This document shows, one piece after another, positions 49,751 through 58,208 of a stretch of DNA of 59,879 bases; the first letter of the stretch is position 1; each line of letters begins with the position of its first letter. A model generated the notes under the pieces. The model was not told the origin of the DNA. It ran no database searches and saw nothing but the letters and a program-made list of their open reading frames with translations. Source of the stretch: Chitinophagaceae bacterium. Its GTDB lineage: Bacteria; Bacteroidota; Bacteroidia; Chitinophagales; Chitinophagaceae. The stretch covers positions 1 to 59,879 of the forward strand of contig CANBQT010000014.1 of NCBI GenBank assembly GCA_947371755.1, in the 5' to 3' direction. The translations under genes were made by a program, and so were the position numbers.

Positions 49751-50533
49751 ATGAATGATCATTGTTTTGCTATCCCTGCCTACAAAGACAGTATCTATTT
49801 AGAGGACTGTATCAAAAGCATTCTCAGTCAAACCACCAAAAGCCAAATCATTATTTGTACCTCCACTCCTACTCCACAAAATAAATTGATTGCGGATAAA
49901 TATGGCATCCCCTATTTTGTGAATGAAAGTGGCTTAAAGGGCATTGCGAACGACTGGAACTTTGCCCTAACAAGTGCAACAACCAGTTTGGTAACCATTG
50001 CGCATCAGGATGATATTTATGAAAAAGGGTATGCAGAGGCTGTAATAAAATCAATGGATCAGGAAACACAAATTGCATTTACAGATTACTCAGATATTCA
50101 TGGCGATGAAATAAAAACTGCTACCATCAATCATATAGTTAAAACCCTTTTACTTTTTCCATTTTTGATGAAGCGTAAGATCCAATCTAAATTTTTGAAA
50201 AAACTGGTCTTATCTATGGGCGACCCTATTTGTTGCCCATCCGTTACCATCAACAAAAGTTTAGAACCAGGGTTTTGTTTTTCAGCTGAATATAATTGCG
50301 TGCTGGACTGGCAGGCTTGGTATCAATTGGCTAAAAAAGAGGGGGCTTTTGTGTTCATCCATCAAAGATTAATGCAGCATCGGGTGCATCAGGAATCAGA
50401 AACTTCGAATCAAATTAAACAAGGCAAAAGAAGGGCTGAAGAAGAATTGATGTTAACACAAATCTGGGGCAAGGGCATCGGTAAGTGCATCGCATGGGTG
50501 TATCAATTGGGTCAATTAGAGAATAAATCGTAA
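49751..50533 (+). CDS. GT2 family glycosyltransferase
   Basis: The 260-residue GT-A enzyme has FAIPAYKDSIYLEDCIKSIL, STPTPQNKLIADKYGIPYFV, GIANDWNFALTSATTSLVTI and AHQDDIYEKGYAEAV, with an Asp-Asp pair acting as the DxD-like site. The last third (DWQAWYQLAKKEGAFVFIHQ, LMQHRVHQESETSNQ) resembles acceptor regions of sugar transferases that decorate polysaccharides or glycoproteins. It is the third gene of the operon; donor and acceptor are unknown. Confidence 0.85.
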   Translation: MNDHCFAIPAYKDSIYLEDCIKSILSQTTKSQIIICTSTPTPQNKLIADKYGIPYFVNESGLKGIANDWNFALTSATTSLVTIAHQDDIYEKGYAEAVIKSMDQETQIAFTDYSDIHGDEIKTATINHIVKTLLLFPFLMKRKIQSKFLKKLVLSMGDPICCPSVTINKSLEPGFCFSAEYNCVLDWQAWYQLAKKEGAFVFIHQRLMQHRVHQESETSNQIKQGKRRAEEELMLTQIWGKGIGKCIAWVYQLGQLENKS

Positions 50534-50542
50534 CTTTTTATT

Positions 50543-50923
50543 ATGGCGTTAATTATTATATTTTGGACATTGGTCTATTGTTTCAGCACTGCATTTTCCA
50601 TAGTATTAATGGGGGATAGAAATTTGATCTCTGGTAATTTGATGAATCCCGAAGCAATTATCAAATTATTATTCAACTGGAAATTTATTTTAGCCATGGC
50701 ACTGGCTATTTTCTCGAGGATTAGTTTTATCCTGCTCAATAATAGTTTTCTGAAAGTGCCCCGATTGGCTGCTATTTCTACTACACTTACCACTTTTGTT
50801 ACATTGATTTCAATTATATTTATTGTATTAGCCAACAGCTTTTTTTTACATGAAAAATTAAATACCCAACAAATGATTGGTGGCATCATCATGCTGGTGG
50901 GCGTTTCATTGATGATAAAATAA
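50543..50923 (+). CDS. Small EamA/ArnE-like membrane protein (possible lipid-linked-sugar flippase subunit)
   Basis: The 126-residue protein is four hydrophobic helices long, equal to one EamA/SMR half: FWTLVYCFSTAFSIVLMG, FILAMALAIFSRISFILLNN, LTTFVTLISIIFIVLANSFF and the C-terminal GGIIMLVGVSLMIK, preceded by FFLHEKLNTQQMI. ArnE/ArnF-type proteins of this size move undecaprenyl-phosphate sugars across the inner membrane. Encoded among glycosyltransferases, the same role is reasonable but not proven. A dimer would be needed. Confidence 0.72.
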   Translation: MALIIIFWTLVYCFSTAFSIVLMGDRNLISGNLMNPEAIIKLLFNWKFILAMALAIFSRISFILLNNSFLKVPRLAAISTTLTTFVTLISIIFIVLANSFFLHEKLNTQQMIGGIIMLVGVSLMIK

Positions 50924-50928
50924 AAAAC

Positions 50929-51528
50929 ATGACAGAATCTGCTTTTAACGAATCTTATCTCGCTTATCAAACCAATCGTTCCTGGATCCGAAGAATCATT
51001 CGGAATATTTATTTGTGGCAGGTCCAAAGATTTGCCATTGGGAACACCATCGATTTTGGTTGTGGCGTAGGTGAACAATTACAGCGTTTTTCTAAGGATT
51101 CAATTGGCTTAGAGATCAATAAATCAACGGTTGAATATTGTGTATCCAAGGGACTGAATGTGGTATTATACGACCCGGAAACAGATAACTATTCTTTAAA
51201 GGACTTTCCCGAAAATAAATATCAGTCACTCGTAATCAGTCATGTGTTAGAACACTTGAATGATTCGGATCTGGTATTGAAAAAAATCATGGATGCTTGT
51301 GCGAGAATAGGTGTTAAAAGAATCATCATTATCGTACCCTGCGAAATGGGTTTCAAGCACGACAGTACACATATTACTTTTATCAATGAAGATTATATTA
51401 AGGAAAAAGGCTTGCTATCCTATGCAGGATTTGTAGCAGCGAAAAGGGGTTATTTCCCTTTCAATCTCAGATCGATAGGGAAAATATTTACCTACAATGA
51501 GTTTTATGTAATCTACGATTCAAAGTAA
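50929..51528 (+). CDS. Class I SAM-dependent methyltransferase
   Basis: The 199-residue protein has the SAM-binding segment TIDFGCGVGEQLQRF (about 44-58), the acidic end of strand 2 in IGLEINKSTVEYC, and SLVISHVLEHLNDSDLVL at motif IV. It lacks a signal or membrane helix. In this setting it probably methylates a sugar or a lipid-linked glycan intermediate. It is the last gene of the glycosylation operon, 5 nt behind the EamA-like gene, and converges with the TPR/PMT-like gene after 22 bp. Confidence 0.87.
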   Translation: MTESAFNESYLAYQTNRSWIRRIIRNIYLWQVQRFAIGNTIDFGCGVGEQLQRFSKDSIGLEINKSTVEYCVSKGLNVVLYDPETDNYSLKDFPENKYQSLVISHVLEHLNDSDLVLKKIMDACARIGVKRIIIIVPCEMGFKHDSTHITFINEDYIKEKGLLSYAGFVAAKRGYFPFNLRSIGKIFTYNEFYVIYDSK

Positions 51529-51550
51529 TTTTTCAACCCCGTTTTTAAAA

Positions 51551-53596
51551 CTACTTTTTGTTAATCTGACTCTTCGCCCAGTTAAGGTTTCCCTTTGCCA
51601 GTTGAAAATCCGGATTCAATTCCAATGCTTTTGAACAGGCGTCAATTGCTTTTTGCCATTCAGAAAGTCCATTATAGGCTGCCCCCATATTGTTATAAGC
51701 ATCGGCACTATTAGGATTCAACTTGAGCGCTTTTAGGCAGGCCTCGATACATTTTTGGTACTCTTTATTCGTATAAAATTGAAGGCTTTGATTGATATAG
51801 TCTGCTGCAGTAACTGGTTTATTGTTGGGTGCAGGAGCGGTACCTAATGGTTTTCGATTAGTACCTGCTAACAAAAATTTTTGACCCAGATCATCAGTTG
51901 GAAGAATTGCGAGAATTTTATTGGCCGTTACAACTAGTTTGTCCCATTGCTGGGTTTCTCCATAAATGAAAGCCAGCATTTGTAAAGGTTCGGTAGCATA
52001 AGGATTTAGTTCTACTGCTTTCAGGGCCATTTGTTCTGCTTCTTCATAGCGATGGGTTTCTTTCAGATACCGAGCATAGAAATAATAAGGTTGATGTGAA
52101 GCGCGATTGAACTGAATGGCTTTTTTAAAATTCTCATCTGCTTCCTGCGGTTTATTGGTAGCTCCTTTTAGGATGGCGATGTTGATGAATAAAGCGTCGT
52201 AATAAGGGTTGTACACCAATGCTTTTTGGAAATAGGTATTGGCCCCATCATAGTTACCAATTGCCATTTGAGTTAATCCATAATTCATCAGGCCTCTACC
52301 ATTAGCCGGACTTTTTACTGTTACATCATACCACAAAGAAGCTTCTGTTTTCCAGACTTTATTTCTTTGATACACACCATAAGCATTCAGGCAGATTACG
52401 GCAAATAAGCCAATCAAAACCAGGCGCTGCATTTGGAATGTTTTACCATCCTTGCTTTTTATTTTTTGCATAAGTAACAAAATATAGTTACCAGATGCAA
52501 TTGCTAAACCTATAAAGGCGAAGAACATACGATGGTCGTTGGTTACTTCGGCAAAGGGTGCTAAAGAAGTGGGTAACAATGAAACTGAGAACCAGATCAA
52601 GCCTAAACTAATGGGTCGGGTTTCTTTTTTAGCAGAAGTTTTAAAGATGGTATACACTAATGCGATGATAAAGATCAATCCTACGATAATACGTTCATCG
52701 AAAGCATTGGCAATAACGCCCCAATCTGAGTCGGCAGATAGGTTTACCGGGATAAAGAAAGCGATCACATAACGGATCCAAACGAAGGATTGTGTAAGCA
52801 CATAATGTCCCCAGGGATTAGCGATATCGCTGGTGGATTGCATTTTTGAAAGGGTATAATATTGTACGGCTGCCACACAAAAGAAAAGCGGCAAAAGTGT
52901 GCCAATGGTTTTAAGAATCGCAGGAAAATGTTTCTTTTTAAAATGGTCAGCTAAAGAAATATTTTTCTCGAATAAGTTGATATAGAAAAATAAAATGATG
53001 ACCAGAGTTAATACCGTTTCTTTTGTAAACACACCAAGCACAGCAGGTATAATATAGAAATAGTATTTCCTTTTATTTGGAGCCAGAATATAGATGGCAA
53101 AAGAAAGCACAATGAAAAATGTAGACAAAACATCCGAGCGGGAAATGATATAGTTGATGGTTTCTGCATTAGCGGTGTGCAGGGCATACCAGCCTGCTAA
53201 TAACAATGCCATATAGTCTGTCCATTCACTAGTGATAGCCTGTTGTAATAATTTCCTGTAAACAAAATATAATAACACGCCTATAAATATGAACCAGATA
53301 AAAGTAGAGAGGTGAAAGTAGAAAGGATTCAATCCCCCAGCCATCCAATAATCTACCGCTAGAGAAACACTCACAATCGGTCTTAATCCCCAGTGTGAAG
53401 GTAAAGTGCTAAACATCTGAGGTGTATAAAAAAACTTCAGGCAATTGTTGATGTCTCTGATATAAGGATTGTTCTCAATCGTATGAGAATCGTCGAAATG
53501 AAAAGTGTTGTAGAAATGATTGGAATAGCTGATTAATAAAATCGCGAAAAGTACAAAGGAGGCTAGAATGAGTTTTGAATTGAACTGTCTTTTCAT
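51551..53596 (-). CDS. TMTC/PMT-like membrane glycosyltransferase with C-terminal TPR repeats
   Basis: The 681-residue protein has about ten hydrophobic helices in its first 415 residues and some five or six tetratricopeptide repeats after that (NYGLTQMAIGNYDGANTYFQ, NNMGAAYNGLSEWQKAIDAC and others). The first loop carries TFHFDDSHTIENNPYI and WGLRPIVSVSLAVDYWM, as in the PMT/TMTC superfamily where an acidic pair near the first helix is catalytic. Animal TMTC proteins are O-mannosyltransferases; bacterial members lack an assigned acceptor. It lies beside a glycosylation operon and two Thr/Ser-rich fibre proteins, which are candidate acceptors. Confidence 0.8.
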   Translation of the reverse strand: MKRQFNSKLILASFVLFAILLISYSNHFYNTFHFDDSHTIENNPYIRDINNCLKFFYTPQMFSTLPSHWGLRPIVSVSLAVDYWMAGGLNPFYFHLSTFIWFIFIGVLLYFVYRKLLQQAITSEWTDYMALLLAGWYALHTANAETINYIISRSDVLSTFFIVLSFAIYILAPNKRKYYFYIIPAVLGVFTKETVLTLVIILFFYINLFEKNISLADHFKKKHFPAILKTIGTLLPLFFCVAAVQYYTLSKMQSTSDIANPWGHYVLTQSFVWIRYVIAFFIPVNLSADSDWGVIANAFDERIIVGLIFIIALVYTIFKTSAKKETRPISLGLIWFSVSLLPTSLAPFAEVTNDHRMFFAFIGLAIASGNYILLLMQKIKSKDGKTFQMQRLVLIGLFAVICLNAYGVYQRNKVWKTEASLWYDVTVKSPANGRGLMNYGLTQMAIGNYDGANTYFQKALVYNPYYDALFINIAILKGATNKPQEADENFKKAIQFNRASHQPYYFYARYLKETHRYEEAEQMALKAVELNPYATEPLQMLAFIYGETQQWDKLVVTANKILAILPTDDLGQKFLLAGTNRKPLGTAPAPNNKPVTAADYINQSLQFYTNKEYQKCIEACLKALKLNPNSADAYNNMGAAYNGLSEWQKAIDACSKALELNPDFQLAKGNLNWAKSQINKK

Positions 53597-53791
53597 GGAT
53601 GTAGATTAAAATTCAATTATAACTTCTTTATAGTAGTGCTTTTTATTAAAATAAATATTTTGGTACTACATAATGAAATACTAAAATAAAGAATTTAAGA
53701 GATGTAAATAAAAATAAAATATTTTAATTCATTTTTACAGACACCGGTTCATTAATTATAATTTTTGAACTGAAATTTTCATGATTGTTTA

Positions 53792-53834
53792 AAAAAACAA
53801 ATGGTCATCCAAAAAGAAAGACCATTTGTTTTTT
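53792..53834 (-). terminator. Intrinsic terminator downstream of the collagen-like fibre gene
   Basis: A 15-bp stem (AAACAAATGGTC/GACCATTTGTTT with A/T flanks) and a 13-nt loop lie 15 nt behind the stop codon at 53850. On the minus strand it ends in T-rich sequence. The remaining 195 bp up to 53596 are AT-rich and show no gene. Confidence 0.85.
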
Positions 53835-53849
53835 GTAATTAATTCTCTA

Positions 53850-56800
53850 TTAATAAACACTATATGCCTCAGAACTACTATTAACATTTGTAAAACGTAT
53901 AAATACTATTCTTGGAGGCGGTGGATAATAAGCGTTACCTGTAGCCGCAGTTCTTGTTTGACCAATTGTTGCTGGTCCAACTAGAGTTCCACTTGCAGGG
54001 ACAGCAAGTGTTACTACATTTCCAGCATTTGTAGATACAATTGCAAACGAAACCACGTCACCAACTTGAGGTGTTCCTGGCATTGAAGCCAAAATTGCCG
54101 AAGCAGATGGAAGTGTTAAAGTAACCGCTGCACTTCCCGTTACAACATAAATACCCCTGTCTAAAATATCTGCAACAGCAATACTAGCACTTGCTGAAAC
54201 TGATGTAGGTGCGGTAGAAGTACTAAACCTTGAAATTTTCCCGTTTCCAAAACGAACACCATTACTAGATCCATTTCCAATTTCAACAGAACTAGTCGAT
54301 GTTCCAGTATTAATTGTTGTTTTAAAATTTGAATTATCGTTCAAACTAACCGCGGCTCCTGAAATTGTGGTACCAGCAGAAGCTGTAAGCAACCCAGTTA
54401 AAGTTTTAGCACCTGCAATAGTTTGAGCTCCAGTTGTAACCACACCTCGTGCAGTTGCTGACGCATCTGGTACGTTTAACGTAATCACAGGGGTTGTAGT
54501 TCCTGTGGCTACAGTAGAACTTAAATCTGTTCCTGTAGTTGTTAAAGTAAGTGCAGCTACAGATGTAACAGTTCCGCTACCACTTGGAGGTACCGCAAAT
54601 GTTCCATCACCCCGTAAGAAAGTAGTTGTGTTATTTGGAGGGGTTGGAACAGCTCCGCCTACTGTTGAAGTCATGGCAGGAAGATCTGCTCCAGTTGCTA
54701 TTGTTAAAGCTCCTGTCCCAGTAGTGCTTTTTACTATACCAGTACCGAGACCAGAAGTTCCTGCTGAGTAATCTGTACCTGAGGTAGCGGCTGAAACAAC
54801 AGATCCGTTTCCTTTAAGAATACCTGTGATGGCAGTTGTGATACCGCCTGTAGCACCAGTTGCGCCTGTTTGTCCAGTTGGACCAGTGGCACCTGTCGCT
54901 CCGTTTGTTCCATTAGTTCCGTTAGTTCCTGCTGAACCTGTTGGACCAGTGGCGCCTGTCGCTCCGTTTGTTCCATTGGTTCCATTAGTTCCGTTGGTTC
55001 CTGCTGAACCTGTTGGACCAGTGGCGCCTGTTACTCCCGTATTTCCTGTCGCACCGTTTGTTCCGTTGGTTCCATTAGTTCCGTTGGTTCCTGCTGAACC
55101 TGTTGGACCAGTAGCCCCTGTCGCTCCGTTTGTTCCATTGGTTCCATTGGTTCCTGCTGAACCTGTTGGTCCAGTGGCGCCTGTCGCTCCGTTTGTTCCG
55201 TTGGTTCCATTAGTTCCGTTTGTTCCAGCTGAACCTGTTGGACCAGTGGCGCCTGTCGCTCCGTTTGTTCCATTGGTTCCGTTAGTTCCGTTTGTTCCAG
55301 CTGAACCTGTTGGTCCAGTTGCGCCTGTAACACCAGTTAAAGTTGACCAGGATGGTGCATTAGCTACAATTGTAAGAACTTGACCATTTGTTCCCGCTGC
55401 TAATGATGATAATTTACCGGAAGCATTGTTTGTAATGATGCCAGCGGTTGTAAATGGAGCTAAAATAATTCCTCCAGTACCAGCATTAATAGTTGTAGTT
55501 GAAGAACCATTTGAACTTCCGACAGCAACAGTTTTATTCGCAGCTCCTGTTCCAATATTAATTGTTTGGTTAGCAGTTCCACCAAGTGTAATAGTACCTG
55601 TAGATGAACCTGCATTTATATTTACAGATTGGCCATTATTATTGTTAATATTTACTCCGCCTGAACCTGCAGTAATATTAGTTGTTGAACTACCATTTGT
55701 ACTTCCGACAGCAACAGTTTTATTCGCAGCTCCTGTTCCAATATTAATTGTTTGGGTTCCAGTTCCACCAAGTGCAATAGTACCTGTCGAAGAACCTCCA
55801 TTTATATTTACAGGTTGGTTATTATTATTATTAATATTAACTCCACCTGAACCAGCATTAATATTAGTTATTGAAGATGAACTAGTGCTACCAATTCCAA
55901 CTGTTTTTATTGCTGCTCCAGTTCCAAGATTGATTGTTTGAGCACTTGCGTCTTCACCTAGACTGAGGTTTGAAGTACCGTTTGTAGTGATACCTCCTGA
56001 AAAAGTATGAAGTGCAGTCCATGTAGGAGTAATTCCTTGTGATAATGCAGGAGCTGCATCACTTCTCATCGCAGTAGAAGCTAAGCCATTTACTGCTGTT
56101 AAACCAATAGTTCCAGTTGGATTTGCAAAACTTGTAGCCGCAGTTGCTGCTGCCCAGGAAGGAACGCCACTTGCTAATGTTAATACTTGACCATCAGTTC
56201 CTTTTGCTAATAAACTAGTTGCACCAGCAGCGGTTTGATAAGGAATTGATCCTGCGGCGCCACCTGCAAGATTCGTTGCTGTTGTTGCAGTTGCTGCATT
56301 TCCATCAATTGATGTAATTCCAGTTAAAGCCAATGCACCAGATGCTCTATTATGAGCTATTTGTGTCGTTCCGATATAGAAAGTTCCTGATGGAGCTACA
56401 TAATCTGTACCCGCAGATGCTGCAGAAATAGTCGTGCCATTTGATTTAACGATACCATTAATTGCCTTAACTGTTGGATCTGATTCTGTAGTTAAATATG
56501 TTGCATTATCGTAGGTAATACCTGTACCACTTGCTTTAACAAATCCTGTTCCATTTAATTGAGGTTGGGCACCGATACTATTATACGAAATAGTTGCAGC
56601 GCTTGAACCATCAAATGTAGTTCCACTAGTTGAACCTCCACCACTATTGTTGATAGTGAGCGCATTTGCTGTAGGTAGACTGGTAGGTTTACCAGTAATT
56701 TGTGAATATGGTAGACTTAATGCTGATAATGTGGTTAAGGTACTATTAGATGATGCAGTTATATTAGCAGCAGTACCAGTTGTGTTTTGATTCCAGGTTG

Positions 56801-58166
56801 GTACAGTTCCAGTTAATAAAGAATAAGGAACAGAACCAGAACTTATTGTACCAACAGTAGTGATGGATGATGAACCACCTGCTGGAGCAAAATCGCTCGT
56901 ACTACTTGAGGCTGCAGTACCAAGTCCTAAAACAGTTTTTAATTGAAGAAGAGAAGAAGCCCCTGTTCCTCCATTTCCAATTGGCAGAACGCCTGTAACA
57001 GTTCCTAAATCTGGCGCAGATCCATTACTGGCCGAAATGATTCTACCTTTTGTATCTACTGTAATGGTTGGATTTGTGTAAGCACCTGCTGTTACACCAG
57101 TTGATGCCAATGTTACTGGAACAGCGGTAATGTTTGATCCAGTTCCTGATAAACCACTAACATCACCAATAAGCTGAATGGTTTGATCACCTGTATTAAC
57201 ACCAGTTAATTCAGCATCAGGATTAAGTGAAATATTCCAACCATAAAATAGTTTCGTCATAATTCCCATTGCATCTTCATCACCAGTATTGGCACCAGAC
57301 GTTTGTGCCAAAACTGCCTGTTGAGCATTTGTCACATAATTTCTATCATTACTTGGTTCTATATCAGCTGTTGTTGCAGCTTCGCCAAGAGTAACTAGCC
57401 CTTTTGCATCATAAGTGATTTTTGTAGCCGATCCTGGGGTAATTGGTGTATTACTTACTGTTGTTAATGCTGTTGCTACTGCAGCATCCGCATAAGCTGT
57501 CGTTGCAATTTGATTGTTGTTAGTTAAAGCTGAAGCGGTGGGAGCTAATGGCAATCCTAAAAATGAAGGGGATGTAATATCCGCTTTTAAATTCAGAGCC
57601 GTTTGCGTAGCATCACTCACGGGTTTATTCAAATCACTTGTATTATCTAGATTTCCTAAACCTAAATTAGTTCTTGCATCCTGTGCTGTAATTGCTCCAG
57701 TACCACCATTGGTAATGCCTAATGTCCCTGATAAATTACTGATCAAAGGTGAAGTATAAGAAAATACACCATTATTATTATACAACCAACCAGTTGTACC
57801 GGTACTATTTACAGTTCCAATACTAGTAAGTGTTGTATTTAAAGGTTGATAGCTTGCCAAGGCCGAATTCAATGACGTAATGGATGCCAAATAACTCCAG
57901 GCTCCATTATTAAACACATATATACCAGGATTGGATGCATTGGTATTGTACACTATCAAACCATTTGCTGGATTTGAAATTGGGTTAGCCGTCAGATCAA
58001 CCCTTGGTAAAAGCAAGCCTTTACTAATGGTTGAGGACGATTGCAATTCCAATATAGCAGAAGGATCAATGCTTCCTGGATTCTCTCCGAGTTTCAGTGC
58101 TTTTTGTGCATTCAAACTAAAATGTATGAATGTGGTCAGGAAAACGATGCTAATTAGCTTTTTCAT
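53850..58166 (-). CDS. Secreted fibre protein with phage-tail-fibre-like modules and a collagen-like region
   Basis: The 1438-residue low-complexity protein is rich in Gly, Thr, Asn, Ser and Ala. In order: a signal peptide ([20 protein letters not shown]); a head with [20 protein letters not shown]; a tail-fibre module (168-235: [20 protein letters not shown], then [10 protein letters not shown]); more NGGTGA-type modules; three repeats with [18 protein letters not shown] and GGVNINNNN (about 740-890); a collagen-like Gly-X-Y stretch of 162 residues (945-1106); and a beta-rich C-terminal domain ([16 protein letters not shown] to SSSEAYSVY). It is probably a trimeric surface fibre. It is encoded 42 nt behind a second fibre gene. 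Confidence 0.87.
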   Translation of the reverse strand: MKKLISIVFLTTFIHFSLNAQKALKLGENPGSIDPSAILELQSSSTISKGLLLPRVDLTANPISNPANGLIVYNTNASNPGIYVFNNGAWSYLASITSLNSALASYQPLNTTLTSIGTVNSTGTTGWLYNNNGVFSYTSPLISNLSGTLGITNGGTGAITAQDARTNLGLGNLDNTSDLNKPVSDATQTALNLKADITSPSFLGLPLAPTASALTNNNQIATTAYADAAVATALTTVSNTPITPGSATKITYDAKGLVTLGEAATTADIEPSNDRNYVTNAQQAVLAQTSGANTGDEDAMGIMTKLFYGWNISLNPDAELTGVNTGDQTIQLIGDVSGLSGTGSNITAVPVTLASTGVTAGAYTNPTITVDTKGRIISASNGSAPDLGTVTGVLPIGNGGTGASSLLQLKTVLGLGTAASSSTSDFAPAGGSSSITTVGTISSGSVPYSLLTGTVPTWNQNTTGTAANITASSNSTLTTLSALSLPYSQITGKPTSLPTANALTINNSGGGSTSGTTFDGSSAATISYNSIGAQPQLNGTGFVKASGTGITYDNATYLTTESDPTVKAINGIVKSNGTTISAASAGTDYVAPSGTFYIGTTQIAHNRASGALALTGITSIDGNAATATTATNLAGGAAGSIPYQTAAGATSLLAKGTDGQVLTLASGVPSWAAATAATSFANPTGTIGLTAVNGLASTAMRSDAAPALSQGITPTWTALHTFSGGITTNGTSNLSLGEDASAQTINLGTGAAIKTVGIGSTSSSSITNINAGSGGVNINNNNNQPVNINGGSSTGTIALGGTGTQTINIGTGAANKTVAVGSTNGSSTTNITAGSGGVNINNNNGQSVNINAGSSTGTITLGGTANQTINIGTGAANKTVAVGSSNGSSTTTINAGTGGIILAPFTTAGIITNNASGKLSSLAAGTNGQVLTIVANAPSWSTLTGVTGATGPTGSAGTNGTNGTNGTNGATGATGPTGSAGTNGTNGTNGTNGATGATGPTGSAGTNGTNGTNGATGATGPTGSAGTNGTNGTNGTNGATGNTGVTGATGPTGSAGTNGTNGTNGTNGATGATGPTGSAGTNGTNGTNGATGATGPTGQTGATGATGGITTAITGILKGNGSVVSAATSGTDYSAGTSGLGTGIVKSTTGTGALTIATGADLPAMTSTVGGAVPTPPNNTTTFLRGDGTFAVPPSGSGTVTSVAALTLTTTGTDLSSTVATGTTTPVITLNVPDASATARGVVTTGAQTIAGAKTLTGLLTASAGTTISGAAVSLNDNSNFKTTINTGTSTSSVEIGNGSSNGVRFGNGKISRFSTSTAPTSVSASASIAVADILDRGIYVVTGSAAVTLTLPSASAILASMPGTPQVGDVVSFAIVSTNAGNVVTLAVPASGTLVGPATIGQTRTAATGNAYYPPPPRIVFIRFTNVNSSSEAYSVY
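54849..55334 (-). repeat. Collagen-like triplet repeats (54 Gly-X-Y triplets) inside the fibre gene
   Basis: Six cassettes of [16 protein letters not shown] sequence are each followed by three or four GTN triplets (4, 4, 3, 4, 4, 3), flanked by GVT/GAT/GPT triplets. The nucleotide repeats are near-identical, so slippage could change the number of triplets. GTNGT creates many Asn-Gly-Thr sites. Confidence 0.93.
55490..55945 (-). repeat. Three tandem repeats ([20 protein letters not shown]) inside the fibre gene
   Basis: Each unit of about 60 codons contains [32 protein letters not shown] and [12 protein letters not shown] elements. The second and third units are almost identical, the first more diverged. 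They encode predicted beta-helix-like coils. Confidence 0.85.
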
Positions 58167-58208
58167 AATTATATATTAAAAAGAAAAATGGTACTGTTAT
58201 GCTTTGTT

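Noticed and set aside
54826..55383. Long plus-strand frame of Pro/Val repeats opposite the collagen-like region
   Set aside because: It is the antisense of the Gly-X-Y codons; repeats of GGN/ACN codons always give such a shadow, and the minus-strand frame has a signal peptide and known modules.
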